Source: Lentisphaeria bacterium
Lineage (GTDB): Bacteria; Verrucomicrobiota; Lentisphaeria; Oligosphaerales; Oligosphaeraceae
Length of the DNA stretch: 29,352 nt
Reading direction: 5' to 3'
Assembly (NCBI GenBank): GCA_016302725.1
Contig: JAEDNB010000001.1
Location: 1-29,352 of the forward strand
The position numbers were made by a program, and so were the translations under genes. The notes under the pieces are model-generated. The model was not told where the DNA came from and ran no database searches. It was given only the letters and a program-made list of their open reading frames with translations. Of this stretch, positions 1 to 7,698 are shown one piece after another; positions within the stretch are counted from its first letter, which is position 1, and every line of letters begins with the position of its first letter.

Positions 1-487
1 CATCCTCCGACTGGGCGGTCACATCCGGGTCCACGGTGCCGTCATAGACCCCCTTGACCACGGCGGAGGCAATCAGTCCATTGGTGGTGTCCTGGGCATC
101 CGCCTGCGCGGCGTCAATGGTGGGGAAGAAGGCGCCCATGGGGAGGTGCTGCCACTTGCTTCCCTCCACCCATTCCTGGAAGACCCAATCCGCCCCCACT
201 TTCTTCACATAGGCGCAACGGAAGGTACGCAGGGCGACGGCGTCGACCAGGTTTTCGTTATAGTCTCCGTCCAGGGTGGTGTCCGGGAAGAGGACGGCCA
301 CGGGGCGGCGTTTTTGGCAGGCCCTGGTGCGGGCCATGTTCAATTGGGAGGTGATAATCCGGTTGCCGTAGTTGACGGCATTTCCGGTCATGAGCCGGTT
401 GTAGGCCGGCACAGTCACACCCACGATGACCGTCATGATGATAGTCACCGTAAGGAGCTCTACTAGGGTAAACGGGCGGTTGGTCAT
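1..487 (-). CDS. Type II secretion / type IV pilin-like prepilin (partial, C-terminus outside window)
   Basis: The reading frame starts at ATG 487 behind a GGAGG ribosome site 8 bases upstream and runs off the left edge after about 162 residues. The N-terminus reads MTNRPFTLVELL and continues into a hydrophobic helix of about 20 residues, the class III signal and assembly helix of prepilins, with the conserved Glu five residues into the mature protein. Proteins of this type are cleaved and methylated by a prepilin peptidase and assemble into pili or type II secretion pseudopili. The residue before the Phe is Pro rather than the usual Gly. The rest of the visible protein looks like a globular pseudopilin head. 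It is the last minus-strand gene and is separated from its upstream neighbour by 863 gene-free bases. The assignment to the prepilin superfamily is firm; which system it serves is unknown. Confidence 0.85.
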   Translation of the reverse strand, partial: MTNRPFTLVELLTVTIIMTVIVGVTVPAYNRLMTGNAVNYGNRIITSQLNMARTRACQKRRPVAVLFPDTTLDGDYNENLVDAVALRTFRCAYVKKVGADWVFQEWVEGSKWQHLPMGAFFPTIDAAQADAQDTTNGLIASAVVKGVYDGTVDPDVTAQSED

Positions 488-1350
488 GGATGGAACCTCC
501 CGCCGAAGGCTCAGGCTATGATGGGACGCTGTGGATGAAGGGCACCCTCTGGTTCAGGAAGAATTCCGCAGGGCTTTCCCTGGCCCCCTTTTGTCCCGGG
601 GCATGGGAGGCTCCCTGGTCTTCCCCCGGCCCGAAGGGCCCGGTTCTTTCTCTTCCCTGCCTGGCCTTTCCTCTCCCCGCCCTGAAAGGCGGCGCCGTCC
701 TGGGGACTGTCGCAGGCAGACGGGGAGGCTTTCGCCCCGGGAAAGGCCAGTGCTTTGCGTGGATATGCGCAACTCTGGGTGGATTTTGCTGTTGTCTTGT
801 TTCCCAATCCGTGGGAATCGGCTCTTTTGCGCCCTCATGCCCTCTTTCGCGGGAATGCGCAGGCAGGCGACTGCGGCTTTCTTTCCTTATGAAATTTTCG
901 GCGCTGGCGCAGAATCTCCTTGTTTCACACGGGTTCGGGTTTTGGGTTCAAGAACAAAATCCACTTGCAGAGGGCGGATTCCTGTCCCGGGGTTTTCCTT
1001 CCTGTTCCTTCCTGTCGTCCCCGTGGAGCGCCCTTCCCTTTTGCCCTGCCCATGCCGCGGTTTCGGCAAAGGGAGAGAGGGGAAGGCGCAGGAGCGGAGG
1101 TCTGGGCGGAGGGGAGAAAATCCCCTTTTGCGTGGGTCGAGAGGGCGCCGCGCCTCTTTTCCCTCCCCGGCAGGGGGAAGGGGGAAGGCAGGGCGCCGGA
1201 GGCGCACGGGGAGAAAGGGGTGGGGCGAGGGGAGGCCTTCCCGCAAAGGCGGCCTGCCTGGCTTCTTCGCCTTTCCCTATGTGCCTGTGGTATCCACATC
1301 CCTCCCGTTTCGCCTGGCGGCGAGGCGGGAGGGAAGCGTCTTGTCAGTCT
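488..1350. other. Long intergenic stretch without a convincing gene
   Basis: About 860 bases lie between the prepilin start and the stop of the next minus-strand gene. Open frames exist on both strands, but they are overlapping GC-driven frames with runs of Arg, Gly and Pro, no ribosome site and no recognisable motif. The region is full of short G- and C-tracts. One clear hairpin lies at its right end (1300-1333). It must carry the promoter of the prepilin gene, but no convincing -35/-10 pair was found. Confidence 0.5.
1300..1333 (-). terminator. GC-rich hairpin just after the secreted-protein gene
   Basis: CCCTCCCG at 1300-1307 pairs with CGGGAGGG at 1326-1333, and CGCC/GGCG can pair inside the loop. 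It sits 17 bases beyond the stop codon of the minus-strand gene at 1351. There is no T-tract, so it may be an RNA-stabilising 3' hairpin or a Rho-assisted end rather than an intrinsic terminator. Confidence 0.4.
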
Positions 1351-3567
1351 TCAGTCTTCGGCATCAAGTGGTACGCAACGGGTGAGTTCCCCATTGGGGG
1401 CCACCCCCGCTGCATACAGTTTTATGGCTATTTGTTCCCCTTCGTCCTCGGCATAGCCGAAGGCCTGGGGAGAGGAGACGTTCATGGTTACGGGTTTCTC
1501 GCCGGCAGCTCCTGCCGTCAAGTTCTTGGGTCCGCCAAGATAGGCGGCCAAATTGGCGAATTTCTCCGAGAGGTATTCCGCGCCTAAATCGGCGGGACGG
1601 ACATTCCAGCGCCTGCGTCCACCCTCCGCCAGCCGATAGGCCAGCATCAGGGGATCCTGGGCTTTCGGGGCGGCATTGGCCCTCTCCACAATGCCCACCA
1701 GGTGCTTCTCCGAGAGCAGGGCCGGATTCACATCCTCGGGGGCGGCATAGATGCGGATGGCCACCAGCCCCTTTTCGGGATGGGCCCAGGTCACGTCCGC
1801 CTTGTCCAAGCCGGCGGATTGACGGCGGCGGCAGGTGACGGCGGGCAGGGGCAGGTTTTCATTGACCCGGTGCTCCAGCACCCGCAGGGCATCCAGGAGT
1901 TCCAGCATGCCCGCAGGGGAGGCCGCCGCCTGGATGGGGGCGTTGCTCTCCTTCCACACGTAGTATTTGCCTTCCCGCACCAGGAAATTTTCCACGGCGT
2001 GGAAATAGACCTCTTCCAAGGCCTCCTCCGCCCGGGCATACTCCGGCTCCTCGGGAGACAGGACATCCCGCGCATGGGCCAGAAGGCGTGCGGCGGCGGC
2101 AGTGGGAATCAATTCCGTCCGGCCTTCCCCGAATTCCTTCTTCAGTTCCGGGCTTTGGAAGGCGAAGGAATTCCAGGCGGCAGTGCCGTCCACCCGCTCC
2201 TTCAGCAGGTTGCGGATGATTTGGACGCCCATCCGCAGTTCCGCCGCCTCCCCGGCCGCATTCCACGGGGTCTTCTTCAGGGGGCTGTCCACGTGGCGGA
2301 TTGCCGCCGGGCTGAAGCAGTGCTGGGCCAGGGCGGCGGTGGCCAGGAGATTGGGCGTGCCGTCCACCCGCCAGAAGCCCGTGGCCGGGTCTTGGCTCTT
2401 TTCCAACTGGGAGCGCAGGCTCTCCAGCCACCCTTCCTCAAATCCGGGCGTCAGTTTCAAGGTGGTGGCCGTGAAGTAGATGTAGGGAAGATAGGCCACC
2501 CCCTTCTGGAGATGGAACCAGTCGTTCCCCGCCTTTTGGAGATAGTCCTTCAGGCCCTCCAGGGTGCGCAGGGAGCCGAAGGCGTGGTTGCCGTCCAGGA
2601 AGCGCCAGGGGAGCCTGCTTTCCAGCCCATAGTAGAGGAGCATGGGCAGTTCGTCGAAGGCGGGATTGGGGGAGAAGGTGGCGGTGGCGTCGTCCAGGCT
2701 GTCCTTGGGCACCCTCTGCTCCCTGCGTCCAATCCTTTCATAGGAGAGTCCGCCAAAGTAGGCCTTTCCCGTGCCGCGGGCAAGGAGGGTGAGGTAGAGA
2801 CCGGGCTGGATGACAGTGGATTCGCTGGCGAGACCCAGGACATCCAGGAGCTGGTCCTTCTGGGCTTCGCTGCGTCCGGAGCCGGAGAGGAAGAATCCGG
2901 CGGGCACGGGGAGGTCCAGGTAGTAGTTGTGCCAAGGGAAGGTGCCCCGGGTCTTGAAGGCGCTGGCAACCTGGGTCACCAGGTTTCCGTTGTCGTCGTA
3001 GAGTTCCAGTTGAAGGGCGGGGGCGTCCGTCCAGAGATTGCCGTCCTGGGCCACCTCCTCTCCCTTGATCCAGATGTGGAAGCGGAGGATTTGGCCCTGG
3101 GCTTCGTTGAGGGAATCGGTGTCCACGAGACTCTTGCTAGCCAGGCGGAGGTCCTGCTGGCTCAAGCAGAGGACCGCCCCCTTGCCCACTCCCATGGGCG
3201 GCAGGGTCTCCCCCGGCGCCACCAAGGCAGCCCGCTGCTGGGGCTCCAGAAGGGCCGCCAGATCCAGGGGTTCGGCCTTTCCGTCGGTGACCCCATGCAT
3301 ATACGGAGTGGTGGCGGCGCCCCGGGCATTGGGATCCGGGCCGGAAATCTCTTCCAGGGAATTCCCCTCTTCCCCGGCTTCCTCCACCCCGCCGTCCTGG
3401 GCCTCCTCCCCTTCTTCATCGTCCTCCGCCAGGAGTTCCTCCTGGTAGGCGGCTTCCGCTTCCTGGGCGTGCATCGGCTGCCCGAAGGGACCCGCCCCCA
3501 GGGAAAGGGCGGAGACGGTCGCCAGGGTCAGGGAGGCGAGGAGGGATTTCCAGGAATCGAAGTTCAT
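1351..3567 (-). CDS. Large secreted protein of unknown function, possible alpha/alpha-barrel repeats
   Basis: The preferred start is the ATG at 3567, which begins a clear signal peptide: MNFDSWKSLLASLTL, a hydrophobic stretch and a likely signal peptidase I site after MHA. The frame is open 12 codons further to a TTG at 3603, but those residues precede the signal peptide and look untranslated. The mature protein (about 705 residues) opens with a very acidic low-complexity stretch. A beta-rich region follows, with segments such as LQLELYDDNGNL that resemble carbohydrate-binding or jelly-roll folds. The middle and C-terminal part is helical, with segments (for example DPATGFWRVDG) that recall prenyltransferase/terpenoid-cyclase-like toroids. 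No catalytic motif was recognised, so no function is assigned. It has its own good promoter at 3648-3675 and lies behind the dnaN terminator, so it is probably monocistronic. Confidence 0.75.
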   Translation of the reverse strand: MNFDSWKSLLASLTLATVSALSLGAGPFGQPMHAQEAEAAYQEELLAEDDEEGEEAQDGGVEEAGEEGNSLEEISGPDPNARGAATTPYMHGVTDGKAEPLDLAALLEPQQRAALVAPGETLPPMGVGKGAVLCLSQQDLRLASKSLVDTDSLNEAQGQILRFHIWIKGEEVAQDGNLWTDAPALQLELYDDNGNLVTQVASAFKTRGTFPWHNYYLDLPVPAGFFLSGSGRSEAQKDQLLDVLGLASESTVIQPGLYLTLLARGTGKAYFGGLSYERIGRREQRVPKDSLDDATATFSPNPAFDELPMLLYYGLESRLPWRFLDGNHAFGSLRTLEGLKDYLQKAGNDWFHLQKGVAYLPYIYFTATTLKLTPGFEEGWLESLRSQLEKSQDPATGFWRVDGTPNLLATAALAQHCFSPAAIRHVDSPLKKTPWNAAGEAAELRMGVQIIRNLLKERVDGTAAWNSFAFQSPELKKEFGEGRTELIPTAAAARLLAHARDVLSPEEPEYARAEEALEEVYFHAVENFLVREGKYYVWKESNAPIQAAASPAGMLELLDALRVLEHRVNENLPLPAVTCRRRQSAGLDKADVTWAHPEKGLVAIRIYAAPEDVNPALLSEKHLVGIVERANAAPKAQDPLMLAYRLAEGGRRRWNVRPADLGAEYLSEKFANLAAYLGGPKNLTAGAAGEKPVTMNVSSPQAFGYAEDEGEQIAIKLYAAGVAPNGELTRCVPLDAED

Positions 3568-3647
3568 AGGTGGGTGGCTGGGATGAGGATAGTAAACCGC
3601 CAAGGACAGGGGGGGACGGCAATGCCAGGACCCGCCGCATTTCCTTT

Positions 3648-3675
3648 ATTTTAGCAAAAGTCCCGGGAATGTCAA
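3648..3675 (-). promoter_or_regulatory. Sigma70-type promoter of the secreted-protein gene
   Basis: On the minus strand a perfect -35 TTGACA (3675-3670) is followed after 16 bases by -10 TAAAAT (3653-3648). Transcription would begin near 3641, giving a leader of about 75 bases before ATG 3567. It lies just downstream of the dnaN terminator, consistent with an independent unit. Confidence 0.7.
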
Positions 3676-3685
3676 GAAAAAGGGG

Positions 3686-3715
3686 AAAAAATCTGTCCAG
3701 GGGCCAACCGGACAG
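3686..3715 (-). terminator. Rho-independent terminator after dnaN
   Basis: On the minus strand CTGTCC (3715-3710) pairs with GGACAG (3698-3693) around an 11-base loop, followed by A and then six T (3691-3686 region). It lies about 55 bases beyond the dnaN stop. Confidence 0.7.
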
Positions 3716-3721
3716 GCCCCC

Positions 3722-3747
3722 TCCCCCCGTGGGGACCCACGGGGGAG
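3722..3747 (-). terminator. Very stable hairpin between dnaN stop and its terminator
   Basis: CCCCCGTGGG (3724-3733) is complementary to CCCACGGGGG (3736-3745), giving a nearly perfect hairpin with a tight loop. It has no T-tract of its own. It could act with the hairpin at 3686-3715 as a double terminator or protect the 3' end of the dnaN mRNA. Confidence 0.45.
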
Positions 3748-3771
3748 GAGAGGGGAGGAATTTCCCTGGGG

Positions 3772-4968
3772 CTATTCCTGGGAAGGCTCCACCTGGGACT
3801 CTTCCCCAGGGGCCGGCTCCTCCGAGGGCGGCACCGCCCGCATGGGCATGAGGATGTAGATGAAGCCGGGGTCGCCCGTCATCTCCATCTGGGTCATGCC
3901 ATCGTTGTAATTGAGTTGGAAGGTGTCGCAGGAGAGGTATTTGAGGGGATCCATGAGGAAATTGGGATTGAAGGCGATTTCAATGGGTTCGCCCTTCAGT
4001 TCCACGTCCATCACATCCTCTGCATTGCCATATTCCTGGGAGAAGGCGGAGATGCGCATGGAGTGTTCCTGGATGGACAGGGTGACGGAGAGGGATTCCT
4101 CGTTTTCGCTCACCATGGTGCGCACCCGGCGCAGCACTTCCATGAAGACCAGGCGGGGAATCTCCACCACGTTGCGGAAACTGCCGGGAATCACCGAACG
4201 GTAGTTGGGATAGGCCTTGTCCACCAGTTTGCTGGTCAACGTGGTCTCGCCGAATTCAAAGACCGCCACGCTCTTCGCCAGGCGGATGGTCACCGTCTTG
4301 CTCTGGTCCACGCTGCGGACCAGTTCCTTGACGACCTTGCTGGGAAGGATGAACTCGCCCTCCCGGGCGGGCGCCCCTCCCGCCTGCCCCTCCTGGTCCG
4401 CGGCAGCAGGCTCAAGGGAAGACTCCACCAAGGCCAGACGGCGCCCGTCCGTGGCCGCAATGGTCCGCATGGTCCCATGGAGGGAAAAGAGAATCCCGCT
4501 CAACTGGGGACGCGTCTCATCCGCGCTGCGGGCATAGGAGGTCTTGCACAGGCAGTCCACCAGTTCCTTTCCCCCCATGGAAAAGGACCACTCTTCCGCA
4601 AAGAAATCCGCCGGGGGGAAATTCTCCCCGCGCTTGCCATGCAGCTTGTAACTTGCCTTCAGGCACTTCAGCCGAATCTCCTCCGGGGCTTCCACACGGG
4701 TCTCGAACAGCAGGTCCCCCATGGGAAGGGTGGCGACCACTTCGCTGAATTTCTGGGCGGGAACCGCAATGGCCCCTCCCTCGTTCACCGTGGCCGGAAT
4801 GGTCGTCCGAATCCGCAACTCCATGTCGTATGCCGTCAAATGCAGGGCGTCCCCCTCCGCCTCCAGCAAGATGTGGCTCAAAATCGCGTTCAGGGCCGGC
4901 TTGCCGGCAACGGGGCTCACACGACGAATGGCATTCAGCAGCCTTTCCGTATTGACCAGAAAATTCAT
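3772..4968 (-). CDS. dnaN: DNA polymerase III beta subunit (sliding clamp)
   Basis: The 398-residue product forms the ring-shaped clamp that tethers DNA polymerase III to DNA. The N-terminus MNFLVNTERLLNAIRRVSPV, the YDMELRI segment and the C-terminal LMPMR core are typical of the three-domain clamp. Start ATG 4968 has an AGGAG site 7 bases upstream. Two departures from the family are visible. An Ala/Gly-rich insertion lies in the middle domain (around residues 190-205). An acidic Pro/Glu-rich tail of about 19 residues follows the MPMR motif where clamps normally stop within one or two residues. The upstream region carries DnaA-box-like repeats (candidate oriC), but dnaA is not in this window. 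A promoter probably lies within 4975-5040. Two hairpins follow the gene. Confidence 0.97.
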   Translation of the reverse strand: MNFLVNTERLLNAIRRVSPVAGKPALNAILSHILLEAEGDALHLTAYDMELRIRTTIPATVNEGGAIAVPAQKFSEVVATLPMGDLLFETRVEAPEEIRLKCLKASYKLHGKRGENFPPADFFAEEWSFSMGGKELVDCLCKTSYARSADETRPQLSGILFSLHGTMRTIAATDGRRLALVESSLEPAAADQEGQAGGAPAREGEFILPSKVVKELVRSVDQSKTVTIRLAKSVAVFEFGETTLTSKLVDKAYPNYRSVIPGSFRNVVEIPRLVFMEVLRRVRTMVSENEESLSVTLSIQEHSMRISAFSQEYGNAEDVMDVELKGEPIEIAFNPNFLMDPLKYLSCDTFQLNYNDGMTQMEMTGDPGFIYILMPMRAVPPSEEPAPGEESQVEPSQE

Positions 4969-5231
4969 TGACAGGCTCCTAGTGATTGTTATTGAAAGAC
5001 AAAAACACTATTAGTAGTCTCCCCCAGTTTTGTCGACAGACAAATGGAAACCGTTGAAGACAAAACAGTTAATTTTGTAGAAAACCCTGTCGATTTCCCG
5101 TACGGAGAAGGAAGACAAAAGTTATCAACAGGGGAATGGACAGGGAAATTGACAAGTTATGTACAGGTTGTGTACAGATTTACTAAACTACACTCCCTAC
5201 CCCCGGTTTTCCGCCGGATAATATAGCGTGG
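4969..5231. other. Candidate replication origin (oriC) upstream of dnaN
   Basis: This AT-richer stretch carries several sequences close to the DnaA box TTATCCACA, all in plus orientation: TTATCAACA (5122-5130, one mismatch), TTATGTACA (5157-5165), TTGTGTACA (5168-5176, one helical turn further) and TTGTCGACA (5030-5038). Read on the minus strand, the last one is followed by a G5 tract (5025-5021) and then by CTA CTA ATA GTG (5017-5006). That is the box, GC cluster and DnaA-trio order described for basal origin unwinding in bacteria. AT-rich sequence then runs to the dnaN start. Adjacent dnaN and the nearby rpmH-rnpA-yidD-yidC-jag cluster support the call. The absence of dnaA and the divergence of the boxes argue for caution. 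Confidence 0.55.
5187..5194 (-). repeat. AGTGTAGT motif, copy 1 (minus orientation)
   Basis: ACTACACT on the plus strand, inside the candidate origin. The same 8-mer recurs at 5282-5289, 17608-17615 and twice at 25185-25197, always outside genes or at a gene end. Confidence 0.45.
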
Positions 5232-5280
5232 GAAAAATCTGGTGTGGTCTATCCCTTTGGATTTCCGCATTCTAGATTAA

Positions 5281-5289
5281 TAGTGTAGT
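5281..5289 (+). repeat. TAGTGTAGT motif, copy 2
   Basis: TAGTGTAGT followed by ATGCTTTCT, in the intergenic region between dnaN and the PRPP synthase gene. A shorter relative, GTGTAGTT, follows at about 5319. The function is unknown. Confidence 0.45.
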
Positions 5290-5435
5290 ATGCTTTCTTG
5301 CGGGGGGGGGAGAGGGGGTGTAGTTGCCAGTCGATCCTGAATGGCATGGGTTGTTTTGCTTTGAAGGCGTTGTGAGAGGCGGCCTCCTGGTGTCGGCAAC
5401 GGGGTTTGGATTCATTGGGGTTTGGAAGGCAGCGA

Positions 5436-5480
5436 TTTAAAAAAGAGTCGGCAGGTCCGTGGAGGGCATGGACCTGCCGA
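5436..5480 (-). terminator. Rho-independent terminator of the PRPP synthase gene
   Basis: On the minus strand TCGGCAGGTCC (5480-5470) and GGACCTGCCGA (5458-5448) form a perfect 11-bp stem with an 11-base loop, followed by CTCTTTTTTAAA. It lies about 53 bases after the stop codon at 5533. This is one of the clearest terminators in the window. Confidence 0.9.
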
Positions 5481-5532
5481 TTGTGTGTGCCGTGTGCGGC
5501 GGGGGCGCTCTCGGGATTTGGAGAGGAGTCGT

Positions 5533-6744
5533 CTAGAGATTGTCCCGGAGGTCCTGGTTTTCCGCCCAATAGGGGTTTTTCCGGGAGATATCGACGGTAT
5601 ATGCGGGGCAGTATTCCGGGAGATTGAGTTTCAGGATTTTATTCCTGAGCACATTGACGATCCAGCGGGAGATTTTGAGGATGAGCATTTTTTTCCGGAG
5701 TCTTCCCTGCATATCCCGGTTCAGGATATTGGGGAGGGTGTCGGTGGTGATGATATCGTCCACCACATCGTCGTTGAGGTTTTCCTTCACTTCCTGGGAG
5801 GAGTTGAAGTGTGTGACCACGAAGAGGACGCGGGAGGCTCCAGCTGCCTTGAGTTGTTTGCAGCATGCCACGATGGTTCCGCCGGTGCGGACCATGTCGT
5901 CGCAGACCACGACCTCCCGTCCAGCGATATCCTCCAGGGCGGTGGGGCTGGTATCGGCGGCCTTGATGGCCACTTGCCGTTCGCCGGTGCGTTCCTTGCT
6001 CATGATCAGGAGGCTGGGTTCCTTTTTGAGGAGGAGTCCGGTGCTTTCCTTCACATAGGCATTGAAGACGGCCTTGGCGAAGGGGGCGGCTCCCTTGTCT
6101 GGGGCGCAGATGACCAGTCCCTTGTCGGAGAGGTTTGCCTGGGTCAGGCTGGCGTGGTTTGCCAGGTAGCTGGCATAGAGTTCCGCGGGGGAGAGGTTGA
6201 AGAAGTTTCCGTCGAAGAGCTTTTCGAAGAGTTCGGCCACGGCCACGGAGTGGTTGTGGACCGTGAGGACGGCGTCCACGCCGCTGGTCTTGAGGAGTTG
6301 TGCGTAGAGCATGGCGCTCCAGGGCTGTCCGTCGAACTTTTTGTAGTCGCTGGGGGTGCGTTGGAAGGCCACGTGTCCGTATTCCGGGCGGGGGCCGCGG
6401 TCCTGGGCGCTGTAGAAGAGGTCGGGTTCCACCAGGATGACATGCTCTGCGCCATTGTCCTTTGCGGCCCGTGCCACCAGGAAGGTGCGCATGGCCCGGG
6501 CGTTTCGGGTGTGTTGTCCGCTGCAGGAGGAGACGATGATGACGGTCTTTCCCTTGAGTGCGTATCCGATGTGGTCGAAATCTGCCTCGTCGCTGATGAA
6601 CCTGGGGCAGAACTCGGAGTTGGCGAATTGTTTGTAGGCCAGGATGTCGGAGATGTCCGTCTCCTGGTGCATATAGTGGGCGATATCTAGAGCCAACGGG
6701 TCGTCGGCCACGGCGCCGACGATGATGTATTTGCCGGAAAGCAT
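5533..6744 (-). CDS. prs: Ribose-phosphate pyrophosphokinase (PRPP synthase), long divergent form
   Basis: The predicted reaction is ribose-5-phosphate + ATP to PRPP + AMP, feeding nucleotide, histidine and tryptophan synthesis. The strongest evidence is the PRPP-binding loop VVVCDDMVRTGGT in the C-terminal half. The N-terminal half has a FANSEFCPRF segment corresponding to the FxxGE region and an AQDR segment matching the ARQDR ATP-site motif. SKERTGER corresponds to the flexible-loop region. The canonical DLHxxQ motif is replaced by a VHNHS segment. At 403 residues it is roughly 90 longer than classical enzymes (about 315), the extra being spread through the middle and C-terminus. Start ATG 6744 has no clear Shine-Dalgarno. 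The gene appears monocistronic, with an AT-rich promoter element at 6783-6794 and a strong terminator. Confidence 0.85.
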   Translation of the reverse strand: MLSGKYIIVGAVADDPLALDIAHYMHQETDISDILAYKQFANSEFCPRFISDEADFDHIGYALKGKTVIIVSSCSGQHTRNARAMRTFLVARAAKDNGAEHVILVEPDLFYSAQDRGPRPEYGHVAFQRTPSDYKKFDGQPWSAMLYAQLLKTSGVDAVLTVHNHSVAVAELFEKLFDGNFFNLSPAELYASYLANHASLTQANLSDKGLVICAPDKGAAPFAKAVFNAYVKESTGLLLKKEPSLLIMSKERTGERQVAIKAADTSPTALEDIAGREVVVCDDMVRTGGTIVACCKQLKAAGASRVLFVVTHFNSSQEVKENLNDDVVDDIITTDTLPNILNRDMQGRLRKKMLILKISRWIVNVLRNKILKLNLPEYCPAYTVDISRKNPYWAENQDLRDNL

Positions 6745-6782
6745 GGGGAGGGGGAAAGAGGGGGGGTGGGGAGGGAAAACGT

Positions 6783-6794
6783 GCTTAATATAAG
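6783..6794 (-). promoter_or_regulatory. Promoter element GCTTAATATAAG upstream of prs
   Basis: On the minus strand this reads CTTATATTAAGC, containing a TATATT -10 (6792-6787) 43 bases before the prs start. The identical 12-mer occurs at 11313-11324 upstream of rpmH. No good -35 is seen here, so the promoter may be activator-dependent. Confidence 0.45.
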
Positions 6795-6795
6795 A

Positions 6796-7272
6796 GGTAC
6801 ATACTGTCGCCGGGCTGGAAAAGGGGACGGTGGTGGTCTGCCTTGCGTGCCTTGGCGGGAGAGTCCAGCTCCTGGGAAAAGCAGGATGCCTGGCCTTTCC
6901 CTTTGGGGGTAGGGCAAAGGCTGGCAGGGGCCATCGGGAGGGAGTCCATTGAGGCTCGGCATGGCCCTGCCGGAGAGGGGGATGCTGGACGAGGCCAGGA
7001 AAAATATGGCGAATGAAGTGTTAGGTAATCCCGAAAAATAGAAGTGGGGGGATTACAAGTTCCTCTTTCTGGCGAGAGAAGGAATTCTTCTTTTTTTGGA
7101 GGGTGTTTTGAGGATGAACTTGCCAAAGGAAGCCGGCGGAATTCCCGGGCCATATTCCCGGAGGGTCACTTTCGGGAATGCGGCAGGGAGTTCTGACGGA
7201 TAAGGAATGGCAGGTAAGCCCCGGCGCCCGGCTCCCCTGCCATCAAGACAACCGCAGGCGCAAGGAGAAGTC
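6796..7272. other. Intergenic region between prs and the amber-interrupted gene
   Basis: These roughly 480 bases separate two divergently transcribed genes. No reading frame with both a ribosome site and a natural composition was found, apart from a doubtful 29-codon frame at 7114-7203. AT-richer patches near 7000-7030 and 7065-7120 may carry the plus-strand promoter, but no -35/-10 pair could be assigned with confidence. Confidence 0.4.
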
Positions 7273-7695
7273 ATGGAAAACCCAAAATACGCAATGTGTT
7301 CCGGAGGAGTCAACAGCGCGACGGAGATCTCCGTCGGAGAGAAGGATTGCTACTGTTTGCTCTGGGATCCGGAGCCGCCGCTGAAATAGGAAATCCGGGA
7401 GCTGGAGACGGCCATCGGTACGGTGGATCTGGAATACGTCATCCCGGTAAAGGACAAGCAGAAGGTCCTCCGGGCCCTGTGGCCCTTCAAGGGGCCAGTC
7501 CCGAAACTGAACGACACCTTCTTCGACATTCACTCCCAAAAGGAATTCAAGGTCAAGGAGTTCAGGGTCATCCGATGCCGGGGGCGCAACATGATTTGCG
7601 CTCCCGACTATCCGAACACCGGCGGAATGGTCGTCGACTGGGCGACCGACCAAAGGAATGCCTCCCAGCAATGGGATGCAAAGAAGGGGGCATAG
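7273..7695 (+). pseudogene. Small hypothetical gene interrupted by an in-frame amber codon
   Basis: ATG 7273 follows AAGGAG at a spacing of 5-6 bases. The frame runs 38 codons to TAG at 7387-7389 (sequence CTGAAATAGGAAATC). It then continues without another stop for 101 codons to a second TAG at 7693-7695. The part after the amber codon looks like real protein in composition and codon use: RELETAIGTVDLEYVIPVKD, then KLNDTFFDIHS and NMICAPDYPNTGGMVVDW. It has no strong start codon and ribosome site of its own. The full product would be about 140 residues with five Cys and no recognised domain. An efficient terminator follows 4 bases after the second stop. It is either a recent nonsense pseudogene or a readthrough gene; the function is unknown. 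Confidence 0.55.
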
Positions 7696-7698
7696 GCG

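Noticed and set aside
490..1587. Long plus-strand open frame of 365 codons
   Set aside because: It runs antisense into the secreted-protein gene, is rich in Gly/Arg/Pro with no motif, and arises from GC-rich DNA lacking stops.
1702..3654. 650-codon plus-strand frame opposite the secreted-protein gene
   Set aside because: It is the mirror of a gene with signal peptide, promoter and natural composition; the antisense product has no family resemblance.
5422..6690. 422-codon plus-strand frame opposite prs
   Set aside because: The minus-strand frame is a recognisable PRPP synthase; the antisense frame is a GC shadow with biased Gly/Val/Glu content.
7114..7203. 29-codon frame upstream of the amber-interrupted gene, in the same frame
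   Set aside because: A GGAGGG lies 9 bases before its ATG, but the peptide has no distinctive features and the length is within chance; it is kept only as a possible leader peptide.
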